From assembly GCF_050436995.1 (NCBI RefSeq), contig NC_134776.1, positions 17,215,001-17,279,000 on the forward strand: a stretch of DNA of 64,000 nucleotides. Direction: 5' to 3'. Source of the stretch: Anticarsia gemmatalis. Lineage: Eukaryota; Arthropoda; Insecta; Lepidoptera; Erebidae. Below are positions 1-12,447 of this stretch, piece after piece. Under the pieces are notes generated by a model that was given only the letters and a program-made list of their open reading frames with translations, made no database searches and was not told the DNA's origin. The position numbers and the translations under genes were made by a program. Each line of letters opens with the position of its first letter. The stretch's first letter is position 1.

Positions 1-1036
1 TTTCGTCAAATAAAGTTCGCTAGTATAAGGACTTTATCCCATGCTAAAGCAAAGTGTTAACTATTCCCCGTATCACTTCAGGCCACACACATAGTCCGAG
101 CACTTGAATGAACAGATTCTAAGCACCAAGTTTCCTTGTCATGCAAAATTCCTCAAAACGATGTTAATAGTAGCATTAACCGTTTGAGTCCATCCAATTA
201 GTCGACTAGTATACAGCGTGGGTACGCTGATGAAATGTACGAATACCTTCACGGTGCCTTACCTAACGGACACTGGCAGCATAGATGATTAGATCTTTTT
301 GTTTACCTAGCTTTGAATAGGCGAGATGAAAGCGAAATGAAGTTGATGTGGGTGAATCGGTTTACGTTTGTTGTATTTTTGTGCTGATAGCCGATCGATC
401 AGTCGAGCAATATTTTCATGACTGATTTTTGGCCGTGGAAGTTTAATTGAAACATGTCTAGTGTGGAGAAGTTGTTAATAATACGGATACATTTTACGTT
501 ACCTTTCTATTTCATCTCCTCATTACCCAAACAGACGTTAGATCAAGCGGTATCTGCTACAGCAAAGTTCGATCAATTGGTAAAGTTGCCAATCTGCAAA
601 TGTTAAACTTTTCGCGAGAGATAAAATCCTGTCAAAATTCCAATTTGGCTATTTTACTATTGTACCAACAACCTTAAAACGGCGGCGGGAGGTAATATTT
701 TGAGCGACAACTAAAATAAAAATAGAAATACCTATGTTTAACTCAATTCAGTGGCTACAAACTACAGTCAATAATCAATTTTCATAAATATTACTGTGTG
801 GGTGTAAATGTCTCTATGGCCCGAAGAAGTGGATTAAACTTAATATCAATTAACGAATGTAATTAATACTCTTCAGTTATTCTTAACAACGGATAATATA
901 CTTACTAGAATTTTATTTGTCTCAGTAGCTCTGACATTAACAGAGGTTGCCTGATAAGCTTTTATAACTAATTTATACGTATTAGTTGAACTTATTGTCT
1001 TGTATAATACTCTAAAACCCCAGCACAGAGCCTCGG
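1..1036. other. No gene seen
   Basis: AT-rich sequence with stop codons in all frames and no protein motif, tandem repeat or long inverted repeat that I could recognise. Confidence 0.5.
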
Positions 1037-1362
1037 TATCAGCTTAGCCTTTCTTCCAACTATGTTGGAGTCGGCTTCCAGTCTCACCAGATGCAGCTGA
1101 ATATCAGTATGTTACATGGAGGGACTGACTATCGGACCGCCACAACCCAGTTACCTTGGTTATAACACGATACCCTTTGGTACGACTGGTTGCCAGCCTT
1201 TCAAGCTACTGACTACTGCTAACAACTGTCAAAGATCTTCGAAAAAGATAGCCGGGACCCACAATTTAACGTGCCGTCCGAAACATGGATGGACTCGATA
1301 TGTATAAGATGGTCACCCATCCACAGAACAACCTCTGCAAGCGTTAGCTAAGCCACGAACTT
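1037..1362 (-). mobile_element. SINE with 5S-rRNA-like head
   Basis: Read on the minus strand, the element starts near 1362 with a stretch resembling the internal promoter of 5S rRNA: an A-box-like TTAGCTAACGC and, at 1311-1322, the C-box-like GGATGGGTGACC. The body has no coding capacity and ends in a conserved tail containing AAGGCTAAGCTGATA near 1038-1052. The same head, body and tail occur at 16113-16473 on the plus strand, so this is a dispersed family. A 5S-type head puts it in the SINE3-like class; this assignment is inferred from the box match. Such elements are transcribed by RNA polymerase III and moved by a partner LINE. It has no coding function. Confidence 0.7.
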
Positions 1363-2652
1363 CTCCTAATTAAGTACAGAGCCTCAATATGCACGACTAT
1401 GTACGAAAATAAAGAAGTTGTGTCTTATGTGCATGCGTTGCTGTCCCACGGTCGGCAAAGTCTCTTTACGTGTTGACAAACCGATTAGACCAAAGTCCTC
1501 CGCGCTGGTAAAGTGCGAGTGTACATTATGAATGTATTTAAGAACTGTTATCTATCACCGTAGATGCACCGTTTTACTTATTTATCTCATTTTTTTGGCT
1601 CAAAATTCAGATTATCCAAAAAGAGTATAAGATATAATTTTTTGAACAAAATATCCAGCAATAAATAATAGCTAGTAAAAAATATTGTTTTAGCTCTAAA
1701 CAGCCATATATTTCTCATTTATAAACCTTATATCACTGTGTTACGAACACTATGGACTAGAATAGATCGTGACATGCAATAGGTTAGAAGCGCTATAATC
1801 TGATTTCTCTGTTCACGTCTACATTTCAGATTTCCATATGTCTAGCAGCAAATTGTATAGAAATTTTGACATTTAGATCGCGGCAGAGACGATAAAAATG
1901 GTTTTTATGCCAGCTACCTATAAATGACCTGGACGCGTTGCTGCATGGATGGCCGGACGCAACAATCGACCCAGGGTACTTTTCAGTGCCCAAAATCTCC
2001 CTTAACTTTCGTTCAAGGGAGAGCCTTTGCTCTCAAAAAAAACATATTATTGACTCGTCAAAGTGAAAAATGTCACAGCCTGTTGCTATCGGTAAATGGT
2101 CAATTGGTCATCAAGTATTGGCGTACACCACAGATGGGTGGCCGCTAAGTGACATTTGAGTTAAGCTTCTCCATGCTTTACGTGGCACGTTAAAAATCGG
2201 CCTTAACTGTGCTCAAGTCAGACACTTACAGCAGTCATGAAGTTTTACCATTAAGTATACGATAAATAAAATTAAAAACCTAAGTCTTAGATAAAACCAA
2301 ATAATTAGTTGAAAGAGTAAGCATTAAATACACGTGTATTCAAAATAAAAAAACAAAACAGCATCATTCATCATTAAACAGTAACAAAACAGTAGTGAGC
2401 CTGTCAGTCATCATACAATTAATATAAATACATGTCTATATCGTTCAGGCATAAACCACACTTGAAAATATCCATCAACAATGCTTTAAGGCAATTACAG
2501 CGATCTGCGGTTAACCACTGAGATCTTGCGGTTACATTACATAAGTATAGATCTATATCATATTAAAGGCACGCTTGCACAATAAGATATCAAAATATAT
2601 TAGGTACTATAGCTGTGAATATTTTGTTAGAACCAGCATCGTTTTTATCCCG
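1363..2652. other. No gene seen
   Basis: Contains a 74-codon open stretch at 1924-2148 that matches nothing I know. The segment 1900-2210 is less AT-rich than its neighbours and may be an old SINE or LINE tail, but I found no second copy in the window to prove it. Confidence 0.35.
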
Positions 2653-2745
2653 TCAGCAAATTATGATTAAATCTTCAACCCGCTCCTGGGCGTAAGCTTC
2701 TATAGCTCTGTTCCAAATGCGCCTTTCATCTCTGGTCTGTATCAC
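2653..2745 (-). pseudogene. Possible LINE C-terminal tail
   Basis: A 30-codon minus-strand frame reads VIQTRDERRIWNRAIEAYAQ, continues ERVED, and ends at a stop. Its charged, amphipathic character resembles the last residues of LINE open reading frame 2 proteins, but it is too short to be sure. Upstream of it the frame is closed by a stop. Confidence 0.2.
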
Positions 2746-2769
2746 TCAGATGCACGTCTTCCTTGCAAA

Positions 2770-5700
2770 TTTAACTGTGTCATCAAAAAGTCGAAAAACC
2801 TATGTCATGATGGATATTATATGAGTCCTTGACACTTTGTGTGTCCACTATCGTCTGTCTGTCAGATACTTACTCCACCAGTACCACACTGGACTAAGTG
2901 CCGTATCTATTTATCTAATATATAAAATAAAAATAATAACATATAAAGATCTCAATGGTATCCAAGTGTCTGTTATTTCATGCCCGGCTGTAATGAATGT
3001 TTGTCTAAGTACCCGGTGTTAAATAATATTTTTGATAAATATGTAGTAGGCAAAACAAAGTTAGGTTAATTCTCGTTTCATATTATATCAATCGGCGTGA
3101 TTACATGAGTTGGATGTTGACAGATAACATCCGTTTGACTGCCAACGGCCAATGCAATATTCACTCCAACGTTAACAAACAAAATATGACCAATGTTTAT
3201 GAAGCCCTCGTAAACCAATATAGAAGTGTCCTCATATGAAAGCAAAGCGTTTTGTGTTTGAACCCGTTTTGCAATTTAATCGTGTCCTATGTCCAACTGG
3301 CCAAAGGACTGCAAAACAAATTTGCAGAATGCTTCGAGTGCCAAAAGCACATCAAAGAGTAATAAACCAGGTAAAGCACATTCGCAGAAATTGTAATACC
3401 ACGTTTATGGATTAATATCGTTTGAAATTTGCGTTCAAAAGCCAGGTCTTCAATATGTCGTACATATTGATCTAGTGCCGCGATATGAGGCTGGATTAGA
3501 ACGCTGCTGAAGAGAATATTGAAAGGTTTGTTTGCTGACAGATTCATTTTATTATATTACCGTGCTGGTGCATTCATGATGAATTTTGTACTTTTTAGGA
3601 CACTTCAATATTTTATTAACAAATCATGCACAAGTTGGCCCTTAGCAAAAAAAAGTAACAAAATAAATGAATGCCTCGCTGTGTTCGAGAGAGACATTAG
3701 TACGAAATAATACAATGTTAACTAAACAGTTATGCGGGAATGTCCTGGGCACTGTATATCTCGTAATCGTCACAATGAAGTGCTTTAGTAACTTAATTTG
3801 GCTAATTCATCGCCGATCAGCGATATTGTGAGTTTTACACACTGTTTACAGACGATGGGCTGCATCGGGCGTCTCCGCCGTTGGCCGAGAATTGGCGTCT
3901 CACCGCGTTAGCATTTTTCATTAGCTGTTCATAAGCTGTTAAATTCAGTATCAGTTTAAATTACTATAGTTTGATTAACTCAGTAAAACTAGTCAATATT
4001 AATATTTAGGATTTACTTCATTGGATAATATAGCTTTATGTCGCTCATTCATCGCATATCTTTAAGTATAATAGACGCTGAAATTAGAGCTACTTCGGTA
4101 GCTTTTTGCAAGAAGCATTTTATTGTCTGACCAGGTGCGTTTATTATTTGTTAATACGTATTTAAAAAAAAAAAATTATCTGTTATTGTTATCGAATGAT
4201 GTCAGAAGTAACGGTTTAAAATGTATTGTTACAATTTTTATAGTGTTGTTATAAATGATAAGGTGAATTGAGTTACTTATAAGTTTATAACAAAAAAAAA
4301 TAATCTTCTTCCAATGTGGTTTACGAAAAAAAATGTTGCGTATGGGATCGAATTCAGTATCCTAAAATACTAACATAACAATTTCATCATGTTATAGTTA
4401 CATTTCTGTTTATCTCAGTTCCTATTACATTATTCAAATATATCTCGTCTAAATTAAATACCAAGTCTATATCATCAGCGCTAAATACAGATCCTCAATG
4501 ATATCGACATCCTCTTGAGCAATGCTATTTCATTACAGTCTATTAAGTTGATGTGTGTAGATATGTGGTCTCTGTATTGAAGTCCTTTGACGCGTATCCC
4601 ATGTTCTTAGTATTACTGCCCATCAAAGGGAATATTAATATTAGCTAATTAGATTAGTAGTTGCTGGAATTCGATTGATGTGTGCCCACACGTTTTACAT
4701 TGGCCGTGGATTTTTTCAAGAACTACGCATAAATTATGCATATTTTCTCGTGAAGTTTATTTTAAACTATAAAATTAATATCTTAGGTAAAGAATTATGA
4801 ACAGGGAAAAACTAATATTTCATTTTATGTACACATAAGGAATATTTTTTCTGCGTAGGAAGGAAATCCGTCATTCTGTGCCTAGAAGCTATGCATACAT
4901 GCAACAAGACATGCATAACTAATTTGTATTTTGTTTATCTGTTTCTTGTTCTTTCATGTCTGTGTGATTTTTGTGAAACTCTAAAGAGTGAAATATAAGT
5001 AGCTTATATAAAACTAGCTCCTTCATCGCAAGAAGCTACCTCTACTTTAGCACGCGGATGAAGTCGTTGGCTATTGAATATTAAATCAATACAAATAAAA
5101 TTATCATCATCACGTGCTCTACGAGTAGATGTCGTAACTAAGTGGATACTCTTGTTCGAATTACAGAAACCCAAACACTTAAGGAATGGAAACGAAATCA
5201 AAATGTTTTCAAGAGTGCCATATCTCACCTGGCAACGTTTGAACTGGTCCAGCACATTGCAAGGTTGTAAAAACAATCATGTAACTGATGTGAACCGCAC
5301 CTATAAACATTCACTTTTTATTGCAAAATTTTATTTTATAATTATATAAAAAGTAATGGATGGGAAACTTGTTGATGTTGTTTTTTCCGATTGCAATTAA
5401 AATATACTGTGAAATCTGCGTATGGGATCTTTTGAGTCAAATGTTTAAGAAGGACCAGTAAAAGTGTGTTTATTTATAAGCAAATACTCTAGCCATAATA
5501 TACCTGTAGTTTTTTTTTATAAAAATGTTATAGCTGATAGCTGAGCGGCACAAGCATTATTCGTCTGTCCTTCAAGTGGCTGAGGTTAAGGGTCAAATTT
5601 ATTTTTCAAAGTTTTAGATAAAAAATATTTTTTGGCTGATTTGACACTTTTACCGCCAAGTCGAATTCAAGAAGGAACCCTCACATGATTAAGTGTTCTT

Positions 5701-6280
5701 TAAACAATTGTAAATTGCGGAAGGAAAAGAATGTCCACAAATCTTGACTATCATGGTGCATTTAGTAAATCCCTGATTTCGTTTCAGTAATGTGTTTACT
5801 TATTATTAGTTTATGCACCGTAGAGCACAAGTAACTCAAACGTTATGACAACATTGTTATGTGTTAAGCTCGAAGGCGAAATAGTAAAATCAATAACAAA
5901 AGCAAGTTTCGTATAATTTAGAATGGAATCCATGCGTTTTCTCCACATAATACTATGATGAGCCATAAAGGAATGTTGTCGAGGTCAAATAATTAAACAT
6001 TGAGTAACGCCAATTATATATTTTGAAAAGCATTCCCTCCGCTAAACATGTTTTGATTGAGTTTCGAGAAATTGAAAGGCAACACGTGATTTTTTTAATT
6101 GCGTCAGTTATATATGATTTAGAGTTCCGCATGAAAGTTCAACTTATGAATAATATTTTATTGTTCTTTCCTCATTTATTTGAGAGCGACGTTGTTTGTC
6201 GTCATGCATTAATAAAATACTCACGGTTAGCTCGAATAGAAAAATAATTTATTTAATACATTTCTTGAGAGCATGCAAAG
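2770..6280. other. No gene seen
   Basis: Long AT-rich stretch. Open frames of 60-90 codons (for example 3287-3547 minus and 5074-5349 plus) show no domain, and their codon use matches random AT-rich sequence. No clear repeat copy was found. Confidence 0.45.
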
Positions 6281-6282
6281 TA

Positions 6283-6352
6283 ATGGACTCAAGCCTAAAG
6301 GCTTCCTCATTTCGGAAAGAGACCCTTTCCAAGCAGTGGGATAGTAATGATT
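6283..6352 (+). repeat. LINE 3' tail remnant
   Basis: Contains CTTCCTCATTTCGGAAAGAG followed by AGCAGTGGGATAGTAATG, a tail widely seen at the 3' end of lepidopteran LINEs just before a simple-sequence end. Only the tail remains here. Recognition is from memory of the family, so the clade is not assigned. Confidence 0.45.
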
Positions 6353-6906
6353 TAATAATAAAAGTGATTCTTTAAACATTCATCGTTCTCAACATATCGA
6401 ACCTACATTTTTATCCCATTTTTTTTCTATATGAACCAAGATTTACTGTTTTTCTATATTTTTTACATTTAAATTCTGTAGCTAAAAGTTTATAGACACT
6501 AAACCTATCAAACGATTCATATAAACGGCTTTTGTAGCATTCAAAAAGTACATGAAATTTTATGGCTTAAAGAATCCAAAAACATAACCTTGACATTGCA
6601 AGTGAATGAAAGATATGCTTTGAAAGGTTACAGAAGAGTTATTAATGATCGGCTCTATGTTTTTTTTGTTTAGAATATAATGAAATATGTATGTAACATT
6701 ACTCTTTATTTAGACGGGAAGAAAAAGAAGACTACTGTGTGCTTTAACCGGTTTATGTAATATTGCGTAAGTAGTCATTAAAATCACGACATTAATCCCA
6801 GTTCCATTAAACCAATTGCAATTTATTTAAAGGTTTTGGACCTAACAGCTTAGTTATGATGAATTTTATTAAATAAGTAGTTGTAGCGTGAAAGGCATAT
6901 CGTTAC

Positions 6907-6955
6907 CAGTGTTTTTAAACCTTCATTGTTATGACAATGAAGGTTTAAAACACTG
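6907..6955. repeat. 49-bp near-perfect palindrome
   Basis: Arms of about 22 bp built on AAACCTTCATTGT and its reverse complement, separated by the 4-base loop TATG, with one extra T in the left arm. The strand would fold into a tight hairpin. Its flanks are not a known element. Confidence 0.85.
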
Positions 6956-8119
6956 CTACTATGAGCATAAAATTTGTAATTTGAACCGAGACGTCAACTC
7001 AGGATTAGCATTCGTACAGACTAAACCGAAATCATCAACACGTAGTTACTTCTTACATAACAACCCTAGGGCTGTATTTTCCCGATCATTACTTATGTAT
7101 ATTAAATCTACAGTCAATTATTTTTCAAGTCATTGAATGATAGTTACAAATTATGACATCATTATTATATAATAGAAATATTGCTGTATTCGTTTGTGCA
7201 TACTAATTGACGTTCAGAAATGTGTGTATCGCAATAGTTTCACGTTATTGAGGTTAAGTTCTATGCAAACTTACATAGCATTTGGAGTGTATTGAGAATT
7301 CATGTTTTCATCTAAATTCAAAAGGCTGTATAATGAGTGTTTTCTTTAGTTAAAGTTGTGAGTTGAAGGTGCCAAGTAATTATAGTGAACAAACTATTCA
7401 ACAGCTGTTTTACAATCAATGCGGAATTAAAGCCTCAACATTCTAAACTTTTAAAGATTATATTATTATGAAGCAAATGAGACTACAATTTCATATTTAA
7501 GTGCATCGTGTAGATAAAGGTTGTTTCTAGTGTCGAAATAGTAGGCAATAACTTGGACTTGTCGCGTCTGTAAACTGATCGGTACAGCTCGATTCCCGGT
7601 TATAATTGTGAGCATACCTTAATTGTTTTTTATGCTGTTGTATTTTTCTTTCGAAAAAAAAATCATGTTGCCCATGAGTAAATGAAGGTAAGTATCTGAA
7701 ACGTTCAAAGTAATTTTCCTGAAGCCATTATTTACAATTGTTGTCACTGCATTAGAAGCCATAATAATTTGAAAGCAGATCTGGCTATAGTATTTTGATG
7801 GCATTGATCAGGTAGTCTTGCACTCATGTCATTCCCAATAGGCACTATAAGGAAAAGCTGCAACGCTAACTATTCTCCATTACTATGCGTTACACCGTGA
7901 AAACACCATAAAAGTAATGATATATTACTAACCTGTGTGGTAAGTGAAGCCTAAGTGCATACAAAATAAGCCTCTAAGTACTGACGCAACGGCTATGTAG
8001 GTTTAGGAGTACTGTTTATAAACGCTAAATGAAAGGCTGTGGTGAAATGCCTGACATTATGGCTATTTTCTGTAGAATTTAACATGTAGTTAAACACATA
8101 TCAATATCTAAATATATTG
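6956..8119. other. No gene seen
   Basis: AT-rich, with no recognisable coding sequence. The 82-codon frame over 6888-7136 runs through the hairpin and is probably chance. Confidence 0.45.
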
Positions 8120-8345
8120 CTCAAAGGTGACTGACTGACTGACATAGTGATGTATCAACGCACAGCGCAAAGCACTGGTCGGATCGGGTTGAGATTTGGC
8201 ATGCAGGTAGATGTTATGTATGACGTAGGCATCCGCTAAGAAAGGATTTTGAAGGTCCAATGGGATAAAATAGATGATGAAAGTTTGTATGAAATTTCTT
8301 TCCTAAGTCAAAAACCAAGCGGACGAAGTCACGGGCAAAAGCTAG
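8120..8345 (+). mobile_element. Non-autonomous Helitron, 3' part
   Basis: Starts with a GACTGACTGAC run, contains the family body with CACTGGTCGGATCGGGTTGA and TTTGGCATGCAGGTAGATGT, and ends GGACGAAGTCACGGGCAAAAG before the terminal CTAG at 8342-8345, which is followed by T. Helitrons are rolling-circle DNA transposons that end CTRR with a short hairpin just inside. The 5' TC end is not clear, so this copy is probably truncated or diverged on the left. Confidence 0.7.
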
Positions 8346-8459
8346 TATGTGTATAAAACTTTTCCGTTACTATGTGACTGACTGTTAAATAAACGCTCAG
8401 CCGATAATATGTACTTACCGTGGAAAGTTGGATATAAAGATTCCTTAGGAAGAGAGGAG

Positions 8460-8555
8460 AAATACTTTTTGTGTTATATGAAAGAACAGTAATGAATAAT
8501 ATGTAAAATCAGGAAATCTAAAGTCCACGCGAACGAAGTCTCGGGCGGCCGCTAG
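8460..8555 (+). mobile_element. Helitron 3' end fragment
   Basis: Ends in CCACGCGAACGAAGTCTCGG, then GCGGCCG and CTAG at 8552-8555. This is the usual lepidopteran Helitron 3' terminus with its small GC-rich hairpin. It lies 210 bp after another Helitron end in the same orientation, so the two may be successive insertions or a recombinant pair. Confidence 0.65.
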
Positions 8556-10579
8556 GATATTAACTACTATAGCTCAAAAATATGGTTTTATTTGTATAGG
8601 ATTCTTGTCAACACCTTGCCCATACCAACTCTAGGTTTTTATCTAGATATTCTTTTAGGTCTTAAAGTCACTTTTAGGTTTTAGTACTTAATAAAGAGCG
8701 TTTGAAAAAAATATTAATAATTTTGATTATTGATTATTGGTTTAAACGTTCCTTTCTGAATCTATTTTCGCCAAGTGCTCAAAGTACTATCTTGTCCCGG
8801 CCTGTGTGTAGGGTTTGATTCTATAAAATGTTATTGATTGAACTTGATTTCTCGGAGAAGATAGTTATTTAGGGTCTGGCCCCTACTTTGTGTCAAATTC
8901 TTTGTGATACAAACCCAACACAAATAGGATTGAAAACAAAAAATATCGAAGATCGTATACTTTTCCGGGACATACCAATGTTCTCCTAATTTCGAATACC
9001 CCTACATTGTGCCGTCATCAAATTGCGCGGTTACGTTTCGTCGAGACTTCGTACACAGAATTTAAATGAGTTACACCTCAGTTTCAAGGTCTTTTACGGT
9101 GTATTTATGGGGAAATCCACGCGACCATCGTATCCTTGACCTTGGCGACTTTCCTTGCTATTACTATTCAGTTCACCTTCAAAAATACGTAAATCAAATG
9201 AAGAAATACCACGAAGAAGTAGCACAACAACAATTAGGTGTCCGGTTATAGGCAACGTTAGTAGCTAGTTGTCAACATCGCCCGAATGTGGCTTTACTGA
9301 AGATATCGTTAAAGATGCTATATAACGAAAATATCCCCTACATGTCTGCTAAGACATGCTATGTTTGTGCCGACTAATTTCTATCAGCAGACGTAAGATA
9401 TCTTCTTTCCTTTTCTCTTTTACAAACGATGCTTAAGAGACCGTATATACCTATTTTAATTCCAGTTAAATGATGACGCCGTCGCTGGCCGAATGGTCGG
9501 CTGTGGTCTGCAATTCGTCAATCGCTCGTTAATATTCGCTTCAGAGCTCTCAAAATCGTTTCTAAAATTCTGGCTAACCCGTAACTGTTTTGCATCGATA
9601 GAGTGTTCACGAGATAACCTATGGGACCTGTCAAAGGTGACCTAGGAGATAATTCAATCAATCGCTAAAAGCTTGTTAATCTAATTGCCTTGGGCTGGAC
9701 CTAACTGGCAGTAGTTCAAGGTTCAAAAATATTTTATGGCTTAGGCTTCTGTGTAAAGTGTTTGCAAGCCTTGCGACTGCATATCATGATTATTTGACTC
9801 CCATATAAAGTAATATTCCATATAAAATGCGACTGATAAGATACAAAAATTAAGAAAAACTATAATATGATAAACGATGTAATTTTATAAAGGAATCCTT
9901 TTTATATTACAGTTTCTATTTATAACGGGTACATAACCCGTTATATAATATGTTGATTCCAGTTTGTTTTTAATTAGTATGAAACGGTTAGATATTTTAT
10001 GCGGCGTATGACCTTCGAGACGGGCCACCTTGTGAACTCATTAACAAAATCTTTTACTATCACATGATTTGACCACGCCCGTTTTTAATGTAAACAAATT
10101 GCACATATGAAAGTGCGGGTAGTGCATAGGTCTGTTCGCTTGTCTGTTAGACTGGTTGGGCATCACGAATATAGCTGATAGTTTTTTTTTCATAATAATC
10201 CCGTTTGTTATATAGTCTATATAGTGGACAAAACATATCCAAGCATAAGTCGCCAGTATTTTTAAACGCAATTAACATTTAAGCACAAATTATATGAATA
10301 AAATACAAATGCTTTGGTAGAGCTAATACGAAAGATTGTTGACACTTAGAGTTATAGTATCTTCGTATAAAAATGTATATTTCGTAACGCTTTAATTATA
10401 AAACAAATTATGAAAGACGTAATTGTTGGTATCAATTGATTTATTAAAATTAACATACTGGTTTCTTTTCGAGTTGTCTGGGAATGTAAGGTTACATTGA
10501 CGATGTCTAATGTTTACTTAAAGTACCTATTATTGAGCTATTTGACTACAAAGGATAGCTACTTTCAGCATCGTCGATA
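8556..10579. other. No gene seen
   Basis: AT-rich DNA. Open frames such as 9066-9251 plus and 10041-10271 minus show no domain. The only structure noted is the short hairpin at 9921-9945. Confidence 0.45.
9921..9945. repeat. Perfect 10-bp-arm hairpin
   Basis: TATAACGGGT, the loop ACATA, then ACCCGTTATA: ten perfect pairs and a 5-base loop. It has the same geometry as longer palindromes elsewhere in the window. Confidence 0.7.
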
Positions 10580-10722
10580 GGGGTTATTCCCTGGGTACCC
10601 CGATCCCCGAGGCCCCGTCCCGGAGGCCCCCGATTTATTTTGAAAATTGTTTGTCAAGATAAAAATAAATCGGGGTCCTCCGGGACGGGGGCTTCGGGGA
10701 TCGGGGTACTCAGGGAATAACA
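10580..10722. mobile_element. GC-rich hairpin MITE with 8-bp target duplication
   Basis: Arms of about 60 bp, starting GTTATTCCCTGGGTACCCCG on the left and mirrored on the right with few mismatches, enclose a short AT-rich loop. The identical octamer CGTCGATA flanks it at 10572-10579 and 10723-10730. An 8-bp target duplication is typical of hAT-superfamily transposition; that link is inferred, as the termini do not match a hAT end I know. The arms are far richer in GC than the surrounding DNA. No coding capacity. Confidence 0.8.
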
Positions 10723-11159
10723 CGTCGATAATGTTTTTGAAAGCAAGATGTAACGAGCGAGTTTCGCAACTGCAGGTGTCTCCCGCTACCAGGTGTTCAT
10801 CACCGTGATTTCACAGCTTTCAACGCGACTCAGGAGAGAAGTGAAAAAAGGTTAATTAGTGTAACAATATCAATATGGAACACGATATCATAAAAAAATA
10901 CCGATAGGCAATATTTTTACATAATAATATTATAAGTTTTTATCGTAACATTTTTTTTTGTTTTTAGCGATCCGTACCTATAAGGGTCAAATTGCATTGG
11001 AAACAATACAATATTATGTACATCCTTTTTTGTTTATTTGACGACGCATTGAGCTAAATTTCGCACATAATAAATTAGCAGCCAACTTTTTTATTAATAA
11101 GTATTTTAAATAATATTATTTTCATACTTTTACTATAAAAATTATTATATATATTTTTT

Positions 11160-11310
11160 AACTAAATTCTACACAAAAACCAAAATTAAATCATAATAAA
11201 TACCTAATTAAATATAAACAATATTTACAAAAGTGACTGTGTCACGCGTCGTAGTATTTCTCCTCATCATCGTCGACCGGTAACGTACCCACAATGCTGG
11301 CGATAAATAA
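11160..11310 (-). mobile_element. LINE family R, 3' end only
   Basis: Minus-strand copy of the last codons and 3' untranslated region of the LINE family seen best at 48041-48870. The shared stretch includes GTCACGCGTCGTAG and the GGTAACGTACCCA block that encodes the C-terminal Gly-Thr-Leu-Pro. It is truncated after about 70 bp of coding sequence, as expected for a 5'-truncated LINE insertion. Confidence 0.7.
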
Positions 11311-11351
11311 TTCAAAACTCTAAATAATAAAAAAATATATCGCATTGTTTC

Positions 11352-11366
11352 GGTTGCTAGGCAACC
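11352..11366. promoter_or_regulatory. RFX X-box-like palindrome
   Basis: GGTTGCTAGGCAACC is a perfect 15-base palindrome around the central base and matches the two-half-site X-box bound by RFX-family transcription factors, which often mark ciliary genes. No gene start can be identified nearby, so function is unproven. It could be coincidence or part of a decayed element. Confidence 0.3.
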
Positions 11367-12126
11367 ATATTGAAAAAAAGTGTCATCTATATTCTATACA
11401 TTCTTTGACAGATTGTCGTGGCAGGAACGCACGCTCCGTTTTTTTTGCAATATATTTGTAATTTAGGGCAAAAGTTGGTTATTTTATCAGTTTGGACGAC
11501 GATGGAATTGTTTTAAAAGGTGTGTTTGGTAAAAGTTTATTAAATATTACTGTTTTAATAGTTCTTGCAAAAAAAATTGGCTTTCAAATTTAAATTTAGT
11601 TTTTTTGACTTTAATGTCGATTGACAGTTTTATTTTTCTTTTCGGCCAGCACGACATAAAATCTCCATGGAGAATTTAAGTGCCGAAGACGATTCTATTC
11701 TTACTATTTTATGAAGAATAATATTGTTGCGTTTTTGATTTTCCTCGCAATTTATTAATACTTTCTCATATGTTTCCTTTCCTTAACGTTTCTATATATT
11801 TCAATATTCTAGGTATATTGTCCAGCGGATGCTAAGTACTTGTGACGCTAATTCGGATATCATAAATATTTTGCATTATAGATAAATTAAAAGAAAATAC
11901 CAATTTAAACATATTGTCTTCTATTAGCGATTCAGAGTGTCGTTTTCAGCGATAGGGTTCGACTGATATTGGCGAGAATTTTAAGTTTTTTGAAATAATT
12001 TTGTGACATTATTATGGGATGGCATGTGGTCGGGATGTACGAGTAGGTGATGTTGGGTTATTATTGTTCAGATTGGTGCTTCATAATGACTAGGCCAATG
12101 AGAAATGGGGTTCGTTACTACGATAA
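11367..12126. other. No gene seen
   Basis: Contains a 15-codon frame starting ATGGAGAATTTAAGTGCC at about 11668 that reads MENLSAEDDSILTIL and then stops. It looks protein-like but cannot be extended. Otherwise AT-rich sequence. Confidence 0.35.
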
Positions 12127-12166
12127 GAATGCCATCCTCAAATACAAATATTTGAGAATGGCATTC
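12127..12166. repeat. 40-bp near-perfect palindrome
   Basis: Arms of 18 bp (GAATGCCATCCTCAAATA and its complement, one mismatch) around the 4-base loop CAAA. Confidence 0.85.
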
Positions 12167-12447
12167 ATATAATTTTGAATATATTGGTTATCTGTGTCAT
12201 TTGTTAAATTATTATTAACAGCAGTACCTTTTTTGTACAAGGTAAAAACTTGTTATTTTCTATTCTTCATGTCTATTTATTGAGGGAAGCAGATTATCTT
12301 TCTGATATTCGACCGTGTGCTGCAAGTCCGATATCGGAGAACGGTTATGATAAAATAAAGGTTGTGAAACATATTGTTTTGACTTTCTTTCATTTTTGTT
12401 TCTGAATAATGCAGCAGTTTTTAAATCTTTTCCATATTTTAAATATT

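Noticed and set aside
5016..5075. A further Helitron 3' end (CACGCGGATGAAGTCG)
   Set aside because: The terminal CTAG and the GC-rich hairpin are missing, so the match is too weak.
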